From positions 1 through 59,010 of the forward strand of contig JAFYJV010000017.1 in the NCBI GenBank assembly GCA_017537965.1: a DNA stretch of 59,010 bases, read 5' to 3'. Positions 8,208 through 16,800 of this stretch are shown here, one piece after another. The stretch's first letter is position 1. Every line of letters begins with the position of its first letter. The position numbers and the translations under genes are program-made. Under the pieces are notes generated by a model. That model was not told the origin of the DNA. It saw nothing but the letters and a program-made list of their open reading frames with translations, and made no database searches. Origin of the DNA: Bacteroidales bacterium (lineage in GTDB: Bacteria > Bacteroidota > Bacteroidia > Bacteroidales > F082).

Positions 8208-8558
8208 CTAGTTGCGCTTTCTCTTGTACTTTGCCCCTACAATCTCGTATGAATTGGCGACCAACGCTTTCAGTGTTTCTGTTTCAATGACCTGCATCTC
8301 AAGACCTATCCAATACTTGGCGTTGAAATGGCTATCGGGTTGACATATCCCTTTGGTGCTTTCAATCAATTCGGGGATACGTTCAGGTTGGCATTTCACA
8401 ATGACGGTCCGAAAGTCGTCGATATCACAATAGCAAAACGTGTGACCTTTGACATAAAAAGCCAGCACCGTGTCACCACCCGGCATCTTGGCGAAGGGCA
8501 ACTTTTCCTCGACATCGCCTAATGAAAGGCAATATTCACGAAAGGCTTCAATATTCAT
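8208..8558 (-). CDS. MmcQ/YjbR family protein
   Basis: A 116-residue protein of the MmcQ/YjbR (CyaY-like fold) family: an N-terminal helix with LGDVEEKLPF, then FYVKGHTFCYCDID and a C-terminal KYWIGLEM block typical of this group. The ATG at 8558 was preferred over an in-frame start at 8591 because it gives the family's normal length and lies 5 bases after the flavodoxin stop. Family members are called DNA-binding from structure, but their role in the cell is unknown. It ends at a strong terminator. Confidence 0.85.
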   Translation of the reverse strand: MNIEAFREYCLSLGDVEEKLPFAKMPGGDTVLAFYVKGHTFCYCDIDDFRTVIVKCQPERIPELIESTKGICQPDSHFNAKYWIGLEMQVIETETLKALVANSYEIVGAKYKRKRN

Positions 8559-8563
8559 GACAA

Positions 8564-9079
8564 TTAGTTCATCAACCGACTCTCGCCCCATGTATATTGC
8601 GGATAAGCCTTCTTCAAGTCATTGGCCGATCCTGTCACGCCACTGCCGCCACTAGTGGCGAACACGTTGAGCGTCTTGCCGCTCAAATCATGGGCCTCAA
8701 TGAAGGTGTTGATAATGGTTGGGGCAGTGTACCACCACACGGGGAAGCCAATCCACACTGTGTCGTAGTCGGCAATGTTCTCACAGCGACCCTTGATGGC
8801 TGGACGCGAAGTCTTGTCTTGCATCTCAATCGTCGAGCGGGAGGTCTTGTCACGCCAATCGAGGTCGGCAGCGGTGTAGGGTACCTCTGGGGTGATTTCG
8901 TAAAGGTCGGCATTCTTTTCTTTTGCCAACTGTTGTGCAGCGGCCTTGGTGGTCCCCGTGGCCGAGAAGTAAACTACCAATGTCTTCATTTCTTTGTTTT
9001 CCTTTTTGTTGTTTCCTTGTGAGCAGGCAGTCAGGCTGAAACTCAAGACGGCCGCCAAAATGATTAGTACCTTTTTCAT
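8564..9079 (-). CDS. flavodoxin domain lipoprotein
   Basis: A 171-residue protein with a lipoprotein signal (SLTAC, Cys19) followed by a complete short-chain flavodoxin. The FMN phosphate loop is VVYFSATGTTKAAA (about residues 34-47), the flavin-stacking loop is GFPVWWYTAP, and the third loop is ATSGGSG. The lipobox implies that this redox protein acts outside the cytoplasm. An internal ATG at residue 31, just before the flavodoxin fold, could give a cytoplasmic form. Its stop is 5 bases before the MmcQ-like start, and a promoter lies about 20 bases upstream. Confidence 0.88.
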   Translation of the reverse strand: MKKVLIILAAVLSFSLTACSQGNNKKENKEMKTLVVYFSATGTTKAAAQQLAKEKNADLYEITPEVPYTAADLDWRDKTSRSTIEMQDKTSRPAIKGRCENIADYDTVWIGFPVWWYTAPTIINTFIEAHDLSGKTLNVFATSGGSGVTGSANDLKKAYPQYTWGESRLMN

Positions 9080-9097
9080 TTTGAATCAGTTTTGCGA

Positions 9098-9126
9098 CAA
9101 AGGTACAAAAAAATCCGCAACCCAAG
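9098..9126 (-). promoter_or_regulatory. promoter of the flavodoxin/MmcQ-like unit
   Basis: TACCTTTG at 9098-9105 (minus strand) matches the TAnnTTTG -7 element. The best -33 candidate, CTTG at 9123-9126 (17-base spacer), lies inside the terminator hairpin of the upstream M13 peptidase gene. Transcription would start close to the flavodoxin ATG. Confidence 0.65.
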
Positions 9127-9145
9127 CCTTCGCCCGAATTGCGGA
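9107..9145 (-). terminator. rho-independent terminator of the M13 peptidase gene
   Basis: On the minus strand CCGCAATTCGGGC, a GAAG loop and GCTTGGGTTGCGG pair over 13 bp with G-U wobbles (9115-9144), followed by seven T's (9107-9113). It lies 20 bases after the stop at 9166 and differs from the terminator at 8155-8196 at only 2 of 30 hairpin positions. Confidence 0.88.
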
Positions 9146-9165
9146 TTATTCATTCTTATCGCTTT

Positions 9166-11214
9166 TTACCAAATGGCAGCTCTTTCTTCTGGAGCAATAT
9201 ACATCTTGCTTCCTTCCGGGATGTCGAAGGCCTCATAGAAATGCGGCATCGAGCCAAGAGCACGGTTCACACGGGCTTCGGCGGGTGAGTGCACATCCTC
9301 CTTGATACGGCGTTCAAGGGCTTTGTCGCGCATGTTGCGGCGCCATGTGGTGCCGTAGCTGATGAAGAAACGCTGGGCTGGCGTGAAGCCGTCAATGCTC
9401 TTGTTGGCTTTGGCCTCATCGGTCATCTGGTAGGCATCCCAAGCCACATTGAGGCCACCAAGGTCGGCAATGTTTTCACCCAAGGTCAGCTTGCCGTTGA
9501 TGTGGAGTCCATTCAACTCGAACTCGTCAAACAGTTTCACAAGTTGCTTGGTGCGTTCGGTGAACTTGGCATCGTCCTCGTCGGTCCACCAGTTGTTGAG
9601 GTTGCCTTTCTCGTCGTACATGCGCCCCATGTTGTCGAAGCCGTGAGTCATCTCGTGTCCGATAGTCACACCTATGGACCCGTAGTTGACAGCATCGTCA
9701 GCGTCCATGTTGAAGAACGGAGGCTGAAGGATACCAGCTGGGAACACAATCTCATTCAATTCGGGGTTATAGTAGGCGTTGACCTCCTGTGGATTCATAT
9801 CCCATTCGCCCTTGTCAACGGGTTTGCCTATCTTGGCCATATCTCTCTCATGATCAAAGCGTTTGCCACGGCGTATATTCATGAAATAGGAATCCGGCGT
9901 AACTTCATAGCTGCTGTAATCCAGCCACTTGTCGGGATAGCCAATCTTCACATTGTAGCAGTCGAGCTTGTGGATGGCTCTGGCTTTGGTCTCGTCGCTC
10001 ATCCAGTCGAGGTTCTTGATGCGTTCTCTCAATGCCATGCGCAGGTTGCCGACAAGGTTAAGCATGCGTTCCTTGGCTTCGGCGGAAAAGTATTTCTCCA
10101 CATAAAGTTGCCCGATGGCCTCGCCCAAATAGTCAGAAGTCTTGTTAAGGACACGACGCCAGCGTGGGTTCTGCTCTTCCACATCATAGAGGTACTTCTT
10201 AAAGAAATTGAAGTCTTCGGTAACAAGGTCTTCGCTAAGCGAAGGAGCGCTGTAGTTGATGACCATCCACCTCAAATAATCCTTGATGGTGCCGAGGTCA
10301 GTGTTCTGGATGATGCCGTTGAGAGCAGTGAAATAGTCGGGTGAACCTACATTGAGGCTATCGAAGGCAGGTGCTCCAGTGGCATCGAAAAAGTTGTCCC
10401 AGTTAAAGACAGGCATTGAGGTCTGCAGTTCTTGGCGACTTTTTAGATGATAGAGTTTGGTAGGGTCGAGACATTCCTCGAGCGGCATCGAGAATTTGGC
10501 AAGTTCGGTCTCAAAAGCGAGGACATGCTGCGCTTTTTGCGTTGCTAGGGTGGAATCGGTGCCGGTAAGTTGGAACATGTTGGCAATGTGTTCCACATAC
10601 TTGTCGCGCATTTCCTGTGTTTCTTCAACGAGGTACAAATCGCGGTCAGGAAGTCCGAGTTCGGGTTGGAAGACTATCATAATGGCCCTTTCGGCATTTT
10701 TAAAATCGGCGTAACTGCCAGCCTGAAACAAGGGCCAGCCGAAGCCGTCATATTGGAGCAGGCCAACCAGTTCGGGAAGCTGCGACTTGTCGTTCACTTG
10801 GTCGATCTTCTCAAAATAGGGCAATAACTCGCTGTATCCACGCTCGTTGATGGCCGCTGTGTCCATGCCAGCATTGTAGAAGTCGCGAATTTTCTGTACG
10901 TTACTGCCTTGCTTGGCATCCTTGTCCTGCAAAGCCTCATCGATGATTTCTTGAATCTGCAACTCAGTACGTTCACCTATTTCGTGGAAGGCACTATATG
11001 TGGAATACGTCTCGGGTATGGGGTTGTTCTTCAGCCAGTTGTTGTTGCAATAGCGGAAGAAGTCGTCCGCAGGGTTGATGGTGGTGTCCATGTTGCTCAA
11101 CTCGATAGCCGGGAAAACTTCTCTCTTTGATTGGGTTGTTTCGACTGCCTTTTGTCCGCAGCCTGCTGCCATAATACATAAAAACAATATGGCAATCGCG
11201 TTTGTTTTTTTCAT
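9166..11214 (-). CDS. M13 family metallopeptidase (PepO/neprilysin type), lipoprotein
   Basis: A 682-residue zinc peptidase. The HExxH zinc motif is HEMTH at residues 520-524. The downstream glutamate motif ENIADLGG supplies the third ligand, and NAYYNPELNEIVFPAGILQ before the zinc site is the conserved M13 substrate-binding region. A lipobox (MAAGC, Cys19) anchors it outside the inner membrane. The C-terminus ends in Trp, as is common in M13 enzymes. It stands alone between its own promoter (11319-11350) and terminator (9107-9145). M13 peptidases cut oligopeptides; a nutritional or peptide-processing role in the periplasm or at the surface is likely. Confidence 0.95.
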   Translation of the reverse strand: MKKTNAIAILFLCIMAAGCGQKAVETTQSKREVFPAIELSNMDTTINPADDFFRYCNNNWLKNNPIPETYSTYSAFHEIGERTELQIQEIIDEALQDKDAKQGSNVQKIRDFYNAGMDTAAINERGYSELLPYFEKIDQVNDKSQLPELVGLLQYDGFGWPLFQAGSYADFKNAERAIMIVFQPELGLPDRDLYLVEETQEMRDKYVEHIANMFQLTGTDSTLATQKAQHVLAFETELAKFSMPLEECLDPTKLYHLKSRQELQTSMPVFNWDNFFDATGAPAFDSLNVGSPDYFTALNGIIQNTDLGTIKDYLRWMVINYSAPSLSEDLVTEDFNFFKKYLYDVEEQNPRWRRVLNKTSDYLGEAIGQLYVEKYFSAEAKERMLNLVGNLRMALRERIKNLDWMSDETKARAIHKLDCYNVKIGYPDKWLDYSSYEVTPDSYFMNIRRGKRFDHERDMAKIGKPVDKGEWDMNPQEVNAYYNPELNEIVFPAGILQPPFFNMDADDAVNYGSIGVTIGHEMTHGFDNMGRMYDEKGNLNNWWTDEDDAKFTERTKQLVKLFDEFELNGLHINGKLTLGENIADLGGLNVAWDAYQMTDEAKANKSIDGFTPAQRFFISYGTTWRRNMRDKALERRIKEDVHSPAEARVNRALGSMPHFYEAFDIPEGSKMYIAPEERAAIW

Positions 11215-11318
11215 TATTAATTGAGTTTTAGATTTTGTTCATGTATTAAACACAAGTAATACGATTTTTATTCGAAAAAGTTACAGCCTCGAGATGGAAA
11301 TTTGAATGATTTTGAGTG

Positions 11319-11350
11319 CAAAATTAGGCATAATCAACCATTCCACCAAA
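11319..11350 (-). promoter_or_regulatory. promoter of the M13 peptidase gene
   Basis: TAATTTTG at 11319-11326 (minus strand) matches the -7 consensus, and TTTG at 11347-11350 matches the -33 consensus with a 20-base spacer. The resulting 5' leader is about 100 bases long. The leader (11215-11315) shows no strong hairpin. Confidence 0.75.
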
Positions 11351-11435
11351 TAATTAGGACCAACGGCTAAAAGCAAGGACGAACAACTATAAAAGTTTTT
11401 CTCCATAAAACTTACCACCATACCAAAATGTTTCC

Positions 11436-11443
11436 TAAATTTG
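11436..11443 (+). promoter_or_regulatory. -7 element of the pyrBI promoter
   Basis: TAAATTTG matches TAnnTTTG and lies 44 bases before the pyrB ATG. No convincing TTTG is seen 17-23 bases upstream. The predicted transcription start (about 11450) falls at or next to an upstream ATG at 11451. Confidence 0.55.
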
Positions 11444-11450
11444 CATTCCG

Positions 11451-11513
11451 ATGATTAATAAAAAGTATCACCGGAAATCCCTATACCATGTCTATTTCAC
11501 TGAAAAACCGTAG
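11451..11513 (+). other. possible 20-codon upstream reading frame overlapping pyrB
   Basis: An ATG at 11451 opens a 20-residue frame (MINKKYHRKSLYHVYFTEKP) that ends at a TAG inside pyrB (11511-11513), in the +1 frame relative to pyrB and overlapping its first 26 bases. It begins about where the promoter predicts the RNA 5' end. Some pyrBI operons use a leader peptide for pyrimidine-sensing attenuation, but no terminator hairpin is visible here. It may be coincidence. Confidence 0.2.
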
Positions 11514-12408
11514 CCTGATCTCCATCAGCGACTACACTCCGGAGGAAATCTGCCATGTCCTTGACATCGCTGAGGACTTCGAGAAAAACCCGCATCAGAA
11601 CCTGCTCAACGGACGCATCATTGCATCGCTGTTCTTCGAGCCTTCAACACGTACAAGGCTGAGTTTCGAGACCGCCATCCAACTCCTTGGAGGCAACGTC
11701 ATCGGCTTCAGCAGCACTGCTGGAACGAGCATCCAGAAAGGCGAATCGCTGGCCGACACCATCACCATGGTGGCCAGCTATGCCGATCTCATCGTCATGC
11801 GGAACCCCATCGACGGGTCCGCCCGATTCGCCTCAGAAGTCTCGAAGGTGCCGATCATCAACGCCGGCGACGGCTCCAATCAGCATCCCACACAATGCAT
11901 GCTCGACCTCTACAGCATCCGCAAGACCCAAGGCACACTGGAAAACCTCGAAATCACCCTCGTAGGCGACTTGAAATACGGCCGCACCGTCCACAGCCTC
12001 GTGGAAGCCATGAGCCACTTCAACGCCAAGTTCAACCTGGTCTCCCCCGTCGAACTCAAGCTGCCGAGAACCGTGAAACAACATATCAAGGACGCACATC
12101 TTGAATACGAACAGTTCACTGAGTTGGAGGATGTCATCCCCCACTCCGACATCATCTACATGACCCGCGTACAACGCGAGCGCTTCCCCGATCCGCTGGA
12201 ATACGAGAAGGTGAAGAACTCATACGTGCTGCGCAACGCCATGCTGGCCAACGCCAAGCCCAACTGCCGCATCCTGCACCCGCTGCCACGCGTCAACGAG
12301 ATCCACGTGGACGTCGATGCCAACCCGAAGGCCTATTACTTCCAACAGGCCCAAAACGGCGTGTATGCACGCCAAGCACTCATCGCTGCAATATTGGGTC
12401 TCAAATAA
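11488..12408 (+). CDS. pyrB: aspartate carbamoyltransferase, catalytic chain
   Basis: A 306-residue catalytic subunit that joins carbamoyl phosphate and L-aspartate in the first committed step of pyrimidine synthesis. The carbamoyl-phosphate site FEPSTRTRLSFE is at about residues 51-62. GESLADT, HPTQCMLDL and HPLPRVNEI complete the active site, including residues shared across trimer subunits. Length and motifs match the E. coli PyrB class that partners with PyrI. pyrI follows after 42 bases of short tandem repeats. Confidence 0.97.
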   Translation: MSISLKNRSLISISDYTPEEICHVLDIAEDFEKNPHQNLLNGRIIASLFFEPSTRTRLSFETAIQLLGGNVIGFSSTAGTSIQKGESLADTITMVASYADLIVMRNPIDGSARFASEVSKVPIINAGDGSNQHPTQCMLDLYSIRKTQGTLENLEITLVGDLKYGRTVHSLVEAMSHFNAKFNLVSPVELKLPRTVKQHIKDAHLEYEQFTELEDVIPHSDIIYMTRVQRERFPDPLEYEKVKNSYVLRNAMLANAKPNCRILHPLPRVNEIHVDVDANPKAYYFQQAQNGVYARQALIAAILGLK

Positions 12409-12412
12409 TAGC

Positions 12413-12443
12413 TTTAAATCTTTGAATCTTAAATCTTTAAATT
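12413..12443 (+). repeat. tandem 8-bp repeats in the pyrB-pyrI spacer
   Basis: The spacer is built from four units: TTTAAATC, TTTGAATC, TTAAATC and TTTAAATT. It leads within 7 bases of the pyrI ATG at 12451. Similar iterated spacers occur at 30599-30626, 33806-33837 and 51039-51063. Confidence 0.8.
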
Positions 12444-12450
12444 CAAGAAA

Positions 12451-12915
12451 ATGGAAAAAAGAAAAGAACTGATCGTTTCAGCCATTGAGAATGGCACGGT
12501 CATCGACCATATTCCTGCCGACAAAGTGTTTCAAGTCGTGAAAATCCTTGGGTTGGACAAAGTCAACAATCCCGTGTATTTCGGCACCAACGTCGAAAGC
12601 AAGAAATACGGCACCAAGGGTTTCGTAAAGATCTCCGACAAATATTTCGAGCCTGAAGACGTGAACAAAATCGCCTTGGTAGCGCCCACTGCCTCCATCA
12701 TCGAGATCAAGGACTACGAGGTAATCAACAAGCAAACCGTGACCATCCCTGAACGCATCGAACACATCGTGAAGTGCTTCAACCCGAACTGCGTCACCAA
12801 CAAGGAGCATGACATCCCGACCAAGTTCCGTGTGAAACGGGTGGACGGCAAGATTCGCCTGGTGTGCCACTATTGCGAAAAATACACTTCGGAAGAGAAC
12901 ATCGAATTCATCTAA
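12451..12915 (+). CDS. pyrI: aspartate carbamoyltransferase, regulatory chain
   Basis: A 154-residue regulatory subunit that binds nucleotide effectors (ATP, CTP, UTP) in its N-terminal domain and docks on PyrB through a C-terminal zinc domain. The four zinc cysteines are visible as CFNPNC and CHYC (about residues 108-113 and 136-139). The N-terminal VSAIENGTVIDHIPA block is the allosteric site region. Presence of PyrI predicts the dodecameric, feedback-regulated form of the enzyme. Confidence 0.96.
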   Translation: MEKRKELIVSAIENGTVIDHIPADKVFQVVKILGLDKVNNPVYFGTNVESKKYGTKGFVKISDKYFEPEDVNKIALVAPTASIIEIKDYEVINKQTVTIPERIEHIVKCFNPNCVTNKEHDIPTKFRVKRVDGKIRLVCHYCEKYTSEENIEFI

Positions 12916-12928
12916 TCACGGCTTAGCC

Positions 12929-13474
12929 ATGAAAAAAACGCTTTGGATTCTCCTTGGCATAGTTGCCATCATTCTCCTTTGGGGCATTCGCACCTATAAC
13001 GGCTTCGTGAAGACTGAAGAAAAGATGACGCAGGCGTGGTCGCAAGTGGAGAATGTGTATCAGCGACGCCTGGACCTTATCCCCAACCTGGTCAGCGTCG
13101 TCAAGGCCTACTCCGACTACGAGAACAAGACCTTGGTAGAAGTGGTGGAACGCCGCACCATGCAAGCAGCCGCCGTCAAGGTAAATCCAGAGGCGATGAC
13201 ACAAGAGCAGCTGCTGGGTTTTGAAAACACCCAGCAGCTGCTCGACGATGCCGTCTCCGACGTCATCGTTTCCATTGAAAACTACCCAGACCTCAAGGCA
13301 GTGGAAAACTATCAGACTTTCCTAGCCCAATACGAAGGCTGCGAAAACCGCATCCTCGTCGAACGTCGCCGCTACAACGAGATGGTACAAGACTATAACA
13401 AGTCAGTACGCAGTTTTCCCAGCAACCTCATCGCTGGCTGGTTTGGGTTCGAAGAACACCCCTATTTCAATTAA
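12929..13474 (+). CDS. lemA: LemA family protein
   Basis: A 181-residue protein with one N-terminal membrane segment (LWILLGIVAIILLWG) and a helical domain with the LemA signature VENVYQRRLDLIPNLVSVVK. The region AQYEGCENRILVERRRYNE and the C-terminal FPSNLIAGWFGF are also typical. It starts 13 bases after pyrI, so it is probably co-transcribed, although no functional link to pyrimidine synthesis is known. Its TAA overlaps the stop of the convergent DUF3467 gene (shared TTAA at 13471-13474). Confidence 0.93.
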   Translation: MKKTLWILLGIVAIILLWGIRTYNGFVKTEEKMTQAWSQVENVYQRRLDLIPNLVSVVKAYSDYENKTLVEVVERRTMQAAAVKVNPEAMTQEQLLGFENTQQLLDDAVSDVIVSIENYPDLKAVENYQTFLAQYEGCENRILVERRRYNEMVQDYNKSVRSFPSNLIAGWFGFEEHPYFN

Positions 13475-13779
13475 GCCTGTGCTTTCGGTCCCATCGTGAA
13501 CGGAGGAATCATCTCGTTGTTCACTTCCTTGATGGTGCCGAAATTCGACTCGTATTTGCTCAGATTGTCAGCCAAAGCCTTGTACAGACGCTTTGCGTGC
13601 TGAGGAGTCATGACGATTCGTGACTTGACCTTGGCTTTGGGAGCACCAGGCATCATGCTCACGAAATCGAGGATGAATTCCGTTGGAGAATGGGTGATGA
13701 TAGCCAGATTTGAATAGATGCCACCAGCCACCTCGTCGGTCAATTCAATGTTGATTTGATTTTTAGGTTTATCTTCCAT
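13471..13779 (-). CDS. DUF3467 domain-containing protein
   Basis: A 102-residue protein starting MEDKPKNQINIEL, with the DUF3467 pattern of a strand-rich domain (EVAGGIYSNLAIITHSPTEF, VKSRIVMTPQHAKRLYKAL). The ATG at 13779 was chosen because the longer frame would run into the rpoC terminator. It lies just downstream of rpoC, an arrangement I recall as common in Bacteroidota, but is separated from it by the hairpin. The function is unknown; a role in gene expression is only suggested by location. Confidence 0.82.
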   Translation of the reverse strand: MEDKPKNQINIELTDEVAGGIYSNLAIITHSPTEFILDFVSMMPGAPKAKVKSRIVMTPQHAKRLYKALADNLSKYESNFGTIKEVNNEMIPPFTMGPKAQA

Positions 13780-13800
13780 ATTCCATGTTTTTATTTGTTT

Positions 13801-13835
13801 AAAAAACATAGAGACGGTGCGAAGCACCGTCTCTA
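13801..13835 (-). terminator. rho-independent terminator of the rpoBC unit
   Basis: TAGAGACGGTGC/GCACCGTCTCTA forms a 12-bp perfect stem with a short loop, followed on the minus strand by TG and six T's (13801-13806). It lies 20 bases after the rpoC stop. Some read-through may feed the DUF3467 gene, for which no separate promoter was found. Confidence 0.9.
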
Positions 13836-13854
13836 CATTCATTTACCCAAAGGT

Positions 13855-16800
13855 TTAATCAGCGAGCACTGCGCCTTTCTCCTTCAGCTCCTCGTATTCC
13901 TCACGCGAAGTGACGATCAAGTCGTCATATTCACGGAGACCGGTGCCGGCAGGAATCTTATGGCCGACGATGACGTTTTCCTTCATGCCGAGCAGATAGT
14001 CTGTCTTGGCACTGATGGCAGCGTTCGTCAACACCTTGGTGGTTTCCTGGAAGGAGGCAGCTGACATGAAGCTGTCAGTCTGCAAAGCTGCGCGGGTGAT
14101 ACCTTGAAGCACCTGGCTTGCGGTAGCAGGTTCGGCGGGACGGGTCTCAACCAACTTGAGGTCCTTGCGTTTCAGCAAGGAGTTCTCATCGCGGAGCTTC
14201 ATGGCAGAAATGATCTGACCTGCCGAAAGCGTTTCCGAATCACCTGGATCGGTGACAACCATCTTGCCGTAGATCTCGTCGTTTTCCTCTTGGAACGCCA
14301 GCTTGCTGACCAACTCACCTTCAAGGAAGCGAGTGTCGCCAGGTTCCATGATCTCAACCTTACGCATCATCTGACGCACGATGACCTCAAAGTGCTTGTC
14401 GTTGATAGTCACACCTTGTGAACGATACACGCTCTGGACCTCATTGACAATGTACTCTTGAACCTTCATCGGGCCCATGATGGCGAGGATGCTGGCAGGA
14501 GTGATGGCACCGTCAGACAAGGGTTGGCCTGCCTTGACATAGTCGTTCTCCTGAGCCAGGATCTGCTTGGAGGTAGGAACAAGATAACGTTTCTGGTCGC
14601 CAGTCTTCGAAGTGACAACGATCTCACGGTTGCCACGCTTGAGTTTCTTCTCAAGGTGCACGGTGCCGTCGATCTCTGACACCACGGCCGGATCGGAAGG
14701 ATTACGGGCCTCGAACAGCTCGGTGACACGCGGCAGACCGCCGGTGATATCGCCGCCTCCAGAGACGTTACGCGGGATACGGACCAACTGGTCGCCTGCC
14801 TTGATGGCTTCGTTCTCATCCACCACGACGTGAGCGTCCACAGGAAGGTCATAAACCACCTGCACCTCGCCGTTGTCATCGACAATCTCGATCTGAGGAT
14901 TCTTGGTACCTCTCTTGCCTTCGATGATGACACGCTCGCTAAAGCCTGTCTCAGCGATGGTCTCACTATGATAGGTGATGCCTTCGATGACATTGACGAA
15001 ACGGACCTTTCCGGAGAACTCCGAAACGATGGTAGCGTTGTAGGGGTCCCATTCGAAGATCTTGTCGCCCTTCTTGACGCTTTCTCCACTGCCGAAATAT
15101 AGCTTGGCACCATAAGGGATGTTCACCGTCATCAAGACGACACCCGTGTTCGTGTCATGCAGCTTCATCTCAGCAGAACGGCCAATGACGATCTGGCATT
15201 TCACGCCGTCACGTTCGGCATCGACAGCACGGAGCTCATCGATTTCGAGCACGCCGTCGTACTTAGCCTCGGTGCTACTGACGACCAATCCCTTCGATGC
15301 CTTACCACCTTGGTGGAAGGTACGCAGGGTCAGCTGGGTACCAGGCTCACCGATGGACTGAGCGGCAATGACACCGACAGCCTCACCCTTTTGGACCAGT
15401 TTGCCTGATGCCAGGTTACGACCATAGCAGTTGGCGCAAACGCCATGCTTGGCTTCGCAAGTCAACACGGAACGGATCTCGACGCTTTCCAACGGCGATT
15501 CATCGATGGCCTCTGCCAGTTCTTCGTTGATTTCCTCTCCACCGGCAATAATCAATTCACCAGTGACGGGGCTGAAGATATCGTGCAATGCCACGCGACC
15601 AAGGATGCGGTCATACAACAAGGAATGCTTGCCCTTCTCCTTGATTTCCTCGCCACGCGAGACCGTCAAGCCACGGAGCGTGCCGCAGTCCTTGCAGGTG
15701 ATGATGACATCATGAGCCACGTCAACGAGACGACGGGTAAGATAACCTGCGTCAGCGGTCTTCAGAGCGGTATCAGCCAAACCCTTACGGGCACCGTGAG
15801 TGGAGATGAAGTACTCCAACACGGACAGACCCTCTTGGAAGTTGGAAAGAATCGGGTTCTCGATGATTTCCGCACCGCCCGAACCAGCTTTCATAGGCTT
15901 GGCCATCAGACCTCTCATACCGCAAAGCTGTGAGACCTGAGCCTCAGAACCACGAGCGCCAGAGTGCAGCATCATGTAAACAGGGTTGAAGCCCTGGTCA
16001 TCGGATGACAGCAGATCCATCACCTCCTTGGTCAACTTGGTGTTGACGTCGGTCCAAAGGTCAACGATCTGGTTGTAACGCTCGTTGGGGCCCATAAAGC
16101 CCATCTTTTCGTATTCACGAATCTCGGCAGCCTTGGCGTTGGCGTCGCTAATGAGTTTCTCCTTGGCGGCAGGAACCAAGACGTTGCCAAGGTTGAACGA
16201 CAGACCGCCTTTGTATGCCATGTAGTAACCCATGTTCTTGATGTCGTCCAAGAACTTGGTAGTCACAGCAGTACCGAGCAGACGCACCATCTCACCGACG
16301 ATGCTGCGGAACGACTTCTTGGTCAACAGTTGGTTGATATAGCCATATCCTTCGGGCACCACCTGGTTGAAGATGACACGACCCACCGTGGTCTCGATCT
16401 TCTTGGTGACGATTTCACCGTTTTCGCGGACTTTGACACGGCAGTTGATGATGGCGTGCATATCCACGCGCTTCTCATTATGTGCGATGATCACTTCTTC
16501 AGGTGAGTAGAACGACATGCCTTCACCCTTCACGATGTGGTCGGGTGTGCTCTTACGAGGCTTGGTGATGTAGTACAAGCCAAGAACCATGTCCTGCGAA
16601 GGCAGCGTGATAGGCGCACCATTGGAAGGATTCAAGATGTTGTGCGAAGCCAACATCAAGATCTGAGCCTCCAACACGGCGGCATTGCCCAGCGGTACGT
16701 GGACAGCCATCTGGTCACCGTCGAAGTCGGCGTTGAAAGCCGTACACACCAACGGGTGCAGACGGATGGCCTTGCCTTCAACCAACTTGGGTTGGAAGGC

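Noticed and set aside
9289-10344. A 351-codon frame on the plus strand inside the M13 peptidase gene
   Set aside because: Shadow of a clear metallopeptidase; no signal, motif or promoter of its own.
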